Source: Microglena sp. YARC (Eukaryota > Chlorophyta > Chlorophyceae > Chlamydomonadales > Chlamydomonadaceae). From it: a stretch of DNA of 64,000 nt. Shown piece after piece: positions 60,395-64,000 of this stretch. Below the pieces are notes generated by a model that was not told the DNA's origin, ran no database searches, and was given only the letters and a program-made list of their open reading frames with translations. The stretch's first letter is position 1. Each line of letters starts with the position of its first letter. The translations under genes and the position numbers were made by a program. The stretch lies in NCBI GenBank assembly GCA_022414725.1, contig CM039464.1:13772041-13836040 (forward strand), written 5' to 3'.

Positions 60395-60605
60395 CAATAC
60401 TGAACCCTTTGGGCTAAACCCAGTGGCTGGCCCAGGGAGCTACCTAGAAGCTGCTGCTCATAGTGGAAAACAAAAGCAGCCAAACCTAGAGCAAGCTAGT
60501 ACACCTGGAAGCTGTCATCATCAGCAGTCCAGCACTTCTGAACCCTCTGGGCTTAGCCCAATGGCTGGCCCAAGGAGCTGCCTAGAAGCTGCTGAAATCA
60601 TAGAA
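60395..60605. mobile_element. two partial MITE copies of the same family
   Basis: Two half-copies in direct orientation: CAGTGGCTGGCCCAGGGAGC TACCTAGAAGCTGCTGCTC and CAATGGCTGGCCCAAGGAGC TGCCTAGAAGCTGCTG. A further half copy is at 61318-61410. Confidence 0.55.
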
Positions 60606-60671
60606 GTGACCTACATGGGTCCAAAGCCCCTCCTCCCCAGGCCACAGGATCCATAGCCCTCCCATTGCACA

Positions 60672-60725
60672 GCACCGCTCTCATCCACTCCATCTATGCC
60701 GATCATATCACAATCCTGTTGGCAA
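60672..60725 (+). pseudogene. relic reverse-transcriptase motif
   Basis: LIHSIYADHITILLAT resembles the LINE RT box YADDLTIL with the second catalytic Asp lost. No other RT motif is legible nearby. Confidence 0.3.
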
Positions 60726-61459
60726 CGATTCAAAGTCCAATGATCGTGAGAAGATTCGGAGAGCTGAGGTTGATAGTGCATATGCAATGTGCGACTATTT
60801 AGTGATTCTTAGTGCAGTGATTCTTATAACAGTTATTCTTAGTGCAGATTCCAAGTGCAGTGATTCTTAGTGCAGATTCAAAGTTCAACGATTCTTATTG
60901 CAGTTATTCTTATAGTACATTCTCTGTGCAACCGGGAGGGTGACATACAAAAAATATCTGGTACCCCCCCAGAAAAGTTGGATGAGTCAAAAAGGGGGGG
61001 TGGGGGGGGGTACCCCACCCCACCAAATTTAGATAACACCTAGCCCATGTTGTGGCAAATCATCTCCTTTAGTACCCTGCATTTTCAAAAACCCAGGGAA
61101 TGTTGTGGATTGTTTTTAAACACGACTTGAACACGATTACAAATTAAGCCAATATGCAACCTAGATAACTCAATAATTTAGCTCCCTTAAAGTTCCTTGC
61201 TTTGCTTTAACATCGTTTATAACTGACTTGCCTGGTATTGGCCTGAAACCTGCATGGGCTTGCTACATGAAACCTACCAAAAGGTCTAAATGTAACGCCC
61301 ACCTGCGCCCACCATGATTATGTCAGCTTCAAGGTGCACTAGCATGCTTTAGTTTGGGCTGAATAGCCAGCCAGGGGAGCTGCCTAGAAGCTGCTGCCCG
61401 TAGCTGCCTGTGGCCTAAATTAAAAGCCAATGCCCAAGTAGCACTCCAAGGCACCTCGG

Positions 61460-61975
61460 TTAAACGATGGGCCTCGGTAGGCAGTGGAGCTGGTAGGGGC
61501 AATTCTTACAGAATGGCTGAGGCCACTCCACAGGCCTCCAACCTTGGCAAATAGTTTGTTGGGGCTCAGCACTTGCAGTTGCATCATCTCCATCAAGTGG
61601 CTGTGGCTGTGCTGGTTTGACTCCAAAGAAGTTGCTGATTTCCTGCTGTCCAGGAAGGGGTTTCAGGGCTTTGTACACAAAGCAAGATGCTCTGTGTGTC
61701 TCAACATCATCATCAGCTGTCCAGACCTTCCCACACTGACATGGAGGGATTTTCGCCTGGGTATCCTTGCAGAACTTCTTGTGCTGCTCGAACTGTTGCG
61801 ACCCCGCGAAATCAGTTGCCGACCGAGCACACAGAGGACATGTGCATCCGTCATCGTCGTCAGACAGCAGGCGACTATCGCTCAGGTCGACATGCTGCCT
61901 CTTGAATGGACTTTCGTCGTGAATAGACTCCTCGATGGTCCCATTCGATTTTGCAGTGCTAATTGATACATCCAT
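61460..61975 (-). CDS. small protein with two C2HC fingers and a PIP box
   Basis: From the ATG at 61975 the frame runs 171 residues. Residues ~44-68 form a C2HC finger (CPLCARSATDFAGSQQFEQH, KKFC), similar to UBZ4/Rad18-type ubiquitin-binding fingers. A second CxC...HxxxC finger follows (CQCGKVW...ETHRASC). QQEISNFF fits the PCNA-binding PIP box (Q-x-x-I-x-x-F-F). This combination occurs in DNA-damage-tolerance proteins such as SNM1A and Spartan N-termini, but no catalytic domain is here. It could be a first exon or a small adaptor. The final ~28 residues may be past a donor site. Function in replication-fork repair is inference. Confidence 0.5.
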   Translation of the reverse strand: MDVSISTAKSNGTIEESIHDESPFKRQHVDLSDSRLLSDDDDGCTCPLCARSATDFAGSQQFEQHKKFCKDTQAKIPPCQCGKVWTADDDVETHRASCFVYKALKPLPGQQEISNFFGVKPAQPQPLDGDDATASAEPQQTICQGWRPVEWPQPFCKNCPYQLHCLPRPIV

Positions 61976-63539
61976 GCCAAACCCAGACCAGGATAAGCAG
62001 CAGATCACCGGTACAGCTAGCAAGGTTTCGAACTTGAACTCGAAATCGAAATCGAGCTTGAATTACATAGCATGTGTCTGGAAAGTATGGAAACAGAACG
62101 CTTGCATTAAGACGAAGTCGTTGCACTTCTCCAGAGATGAAATGGAGCAGTCAGAAAAAAGTTAGGAAAAAGTTGGCAAGGGGCCGGGGGGGGGGGGGGG
62201 GGGGGGGTACCCCCGAGAAGGTGCCCAGAATATCGCCGGACCCGGGGGTATCGATAGATCACGTGATCCCCTAATAGAAATAGTAGGGGGCCCTGACGGG
62301 TCCCCTAGAGGTCGGCCCCGGGGGTGGGGTATGGTACACGATGGCTTCTGGGTTTGTAGTTCAGTTGTCTAAAATTGTTACATTTCTTATTGAATGTTGA
62401 AAAATATGACAAAGTTGTCCACGTGGGTATGCTAAGTTGAAACGACGTCCAGCGAGATACGGTACATTTGCTAATTGCAATTGCCAACAACTTGATTGTT
62501 TAAAATATTTAACGTAGATTGTCATGTTATGTTTTATGTCTGGGATTGACATCCAATCAATGGTTTGCTTGTACTTGTAAAACTTGGAGAACTGTGGGAG
62601 AGCCACATGTACATGTGATTTATTGTAGCAGATGTGTGAATGCAGATGAGGCAGATGACTTCTTTCTTGAGCTGTTTCTGATGGATGTGGAACATGGTTT
62701 CCGTGTGTCTACGATGAGAGCTTGTTAGTCAGCTATTGTGTTGTGACATGCTTCAGGTCCCTAGATTGAGTCCACGGGACAGGAGGGAAACGACAGATGA
62801 AAACACAGCGTCTGCAGTCCACAACCCCTAGATCCGTACGCGAATAAGTGCTCTCCGGGGCAAGCTTTCCACAGCAGGCTGGTTCCCAAAGTGCACCATT
62901 CTGCAGATACAGCAACTCCCAAGGAAGTTGAGAAGCGAAGTTGCTCTTCACCATTGGAGTTGCTTTGCGGATATTGAACTTGCTTTGCGGATATTGAACT
63001 TGCTTTCAGACTATTCAAACTGCTTTGCGACTATTGGACAAGCGAGGCTTTGCATGTACCGGTACTGGTGTTGCGACTATTCAACTTGCTTTTCAAATTC
63101 AACGCATGACAGAACAGACTACCATGCAAGATACACGGGTGGGCAAGCAATTGTGGCAGAGAAGTTGTGGCGCGATGTTGCGTATTGGACTTGCGACCGT
63201 GCAAACTGCTTTGCAAGTATTACGCTGCAAAACTTGCGTATACCGGGATAGCAACTGTTCATCGAGGGCAGAGAAGTTACAAAGTTGCAAGCAACAAGGT
63301 GAAGAAGAAGAACCATCCCCTGCGATGGAATCGAGCACGAGTCGCTTAGACTTCAGAGTACTGAATTGACCGGCTTATTTGACCGGCTTTCTTGGGAATA
63401 TGTGAATATTTGACGATTTCGCGTAAGTATCGCATAGGTCTGTCCCCCTTAGGGTGCCGACCAACCACTGCCCGATACCCCAACATGGGCCGTGCCGGAC
63501 TTTCTATGGCTCCTGGCATCCTCCTGGTGCAACCATTCT

Positions 63540-64000
63540 GAGTGCAGATTAGAATCGCAATGATTCAAAGTGCGACTATTGAAAGTGCAATGATATCTAG
63601 TGCAGTGATTCTTAGTGCAGATTCAAAGTGTACTGATTGAAAGTGCGATGATTCATAGGGCAGATTCTAAGTGCAACGATTCAAAGTGCAGTGATTCTTA
63701 GTGCAGATTCAAAGTGCAACGATTCTTAGTGCATTGATTCTTAGTGATTGATTCTTAGTGCATTGATTCTTAGTGCATTGATTCTTAGTGCATTGATTCT
63801 TAGTGCATTGATTCTTAGTGCATTGATTCTTAGTGCAGTGATTCATAGTGCATTGATTCTTAGTGCATTGACTCTTAGTGCAGTGATTCTTAGTGCAGTG
63901 ATTCATAGTGCATTGATCCTTAGTGCATTGATTCTGAGTGCATTGATTCTTAGTGCAGTGATTCATAGTGCATTGATTCTTAGTGCAGTGATTCATAGTG
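63540..64000. repeat. 15-bp satellite at the window end
   Basis: TTCTTAGTGCATTGA units with CAGTG variants, continuing off the window. Diverged units lie at 60795-60930, and a related 22-bp TGCGACTATTGAACTTGCTT array at 62940-63090. Confidence 0.85.

Overview
This is a nuclear segment of a photosynthetic eukaryote, most likely a green alga. Genes have GT-AG introns. One gene encodes a thylakoid-lumen pentapeptide protein whose precursor starts directly with a transit peptide and has no ER signal, which points to a primary plastid. Another encodes the decapping activator DCP1. The species cannot be fixed from sequence alone; a prasinophyte-like alga is a guess. Much of the window is tandem repeats and transposon debris.

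Four host loci can be assembled exon by exon. (1) An ankyrin-repeat gene on the minus strand (34793 to 23992, five exons, 296 codons, all phases consistent). (2) DCP1 on the minus strand (49610 to 45032, six exons, 372 codons, all phases consistent). (3) A thylakoid-lumen pentapeptide-repeat gene on the plus strand (51000 to 58453, six exons), with a 4-bp insertion that breaks the frame in exon 5. (4) A disordered acidic/Gln-rich gene on the minus strand, seen only in pieces (22469-22357, 19290-18580, 18590-17545). There is also a 1,000-codon open frame of 14-residue repeats (7383-4394, minus), a small zinc-finger/PIP-box ORF (61975-61460, minus) and a candidate KRGRPK exon divergent from DCP1 (50125-50190).

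Layout: 1-3.9 kb is short repeats and a SINE. 3.9-7.4 kb is the 42-bp repeat ORF. 7.4-11.7 kb is intergenic with interspersed repeats. 11.7-14.8 kb is a deleted Copia element with LTRs and target-site duplication. 15.6-23.4 kb holds minisatellites and the acidic gene, including a 2.1-kb 42-bp satellite. 24-34.8 kb is the ankyrin gene, its introns filled by minisatellites. 36.5-41.6 kb is a LINE with inverted terminal segments plus a tail-to-tail fragment. 43.8-49.6 kb is DCP1, with three inverted-repeat elements in its introns. 51-58.5 kb is the lumenal gene. 58.5-64 kb is SINEs, a relic reverse-transcriptase motif and short satellites.

The most striking pattern is that introns and 3' flanks of all four host genes are built from tandem degenerate copies of the edge of the neighbouring exon, usually including its splice site. 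This happens independently at least eight times. The second notable item is the LINE: about 130 bp of its 3' end is repeated in inverted orientation at its 5' end, and the outer edges are TTACA/TGTAA pentamer arrays.
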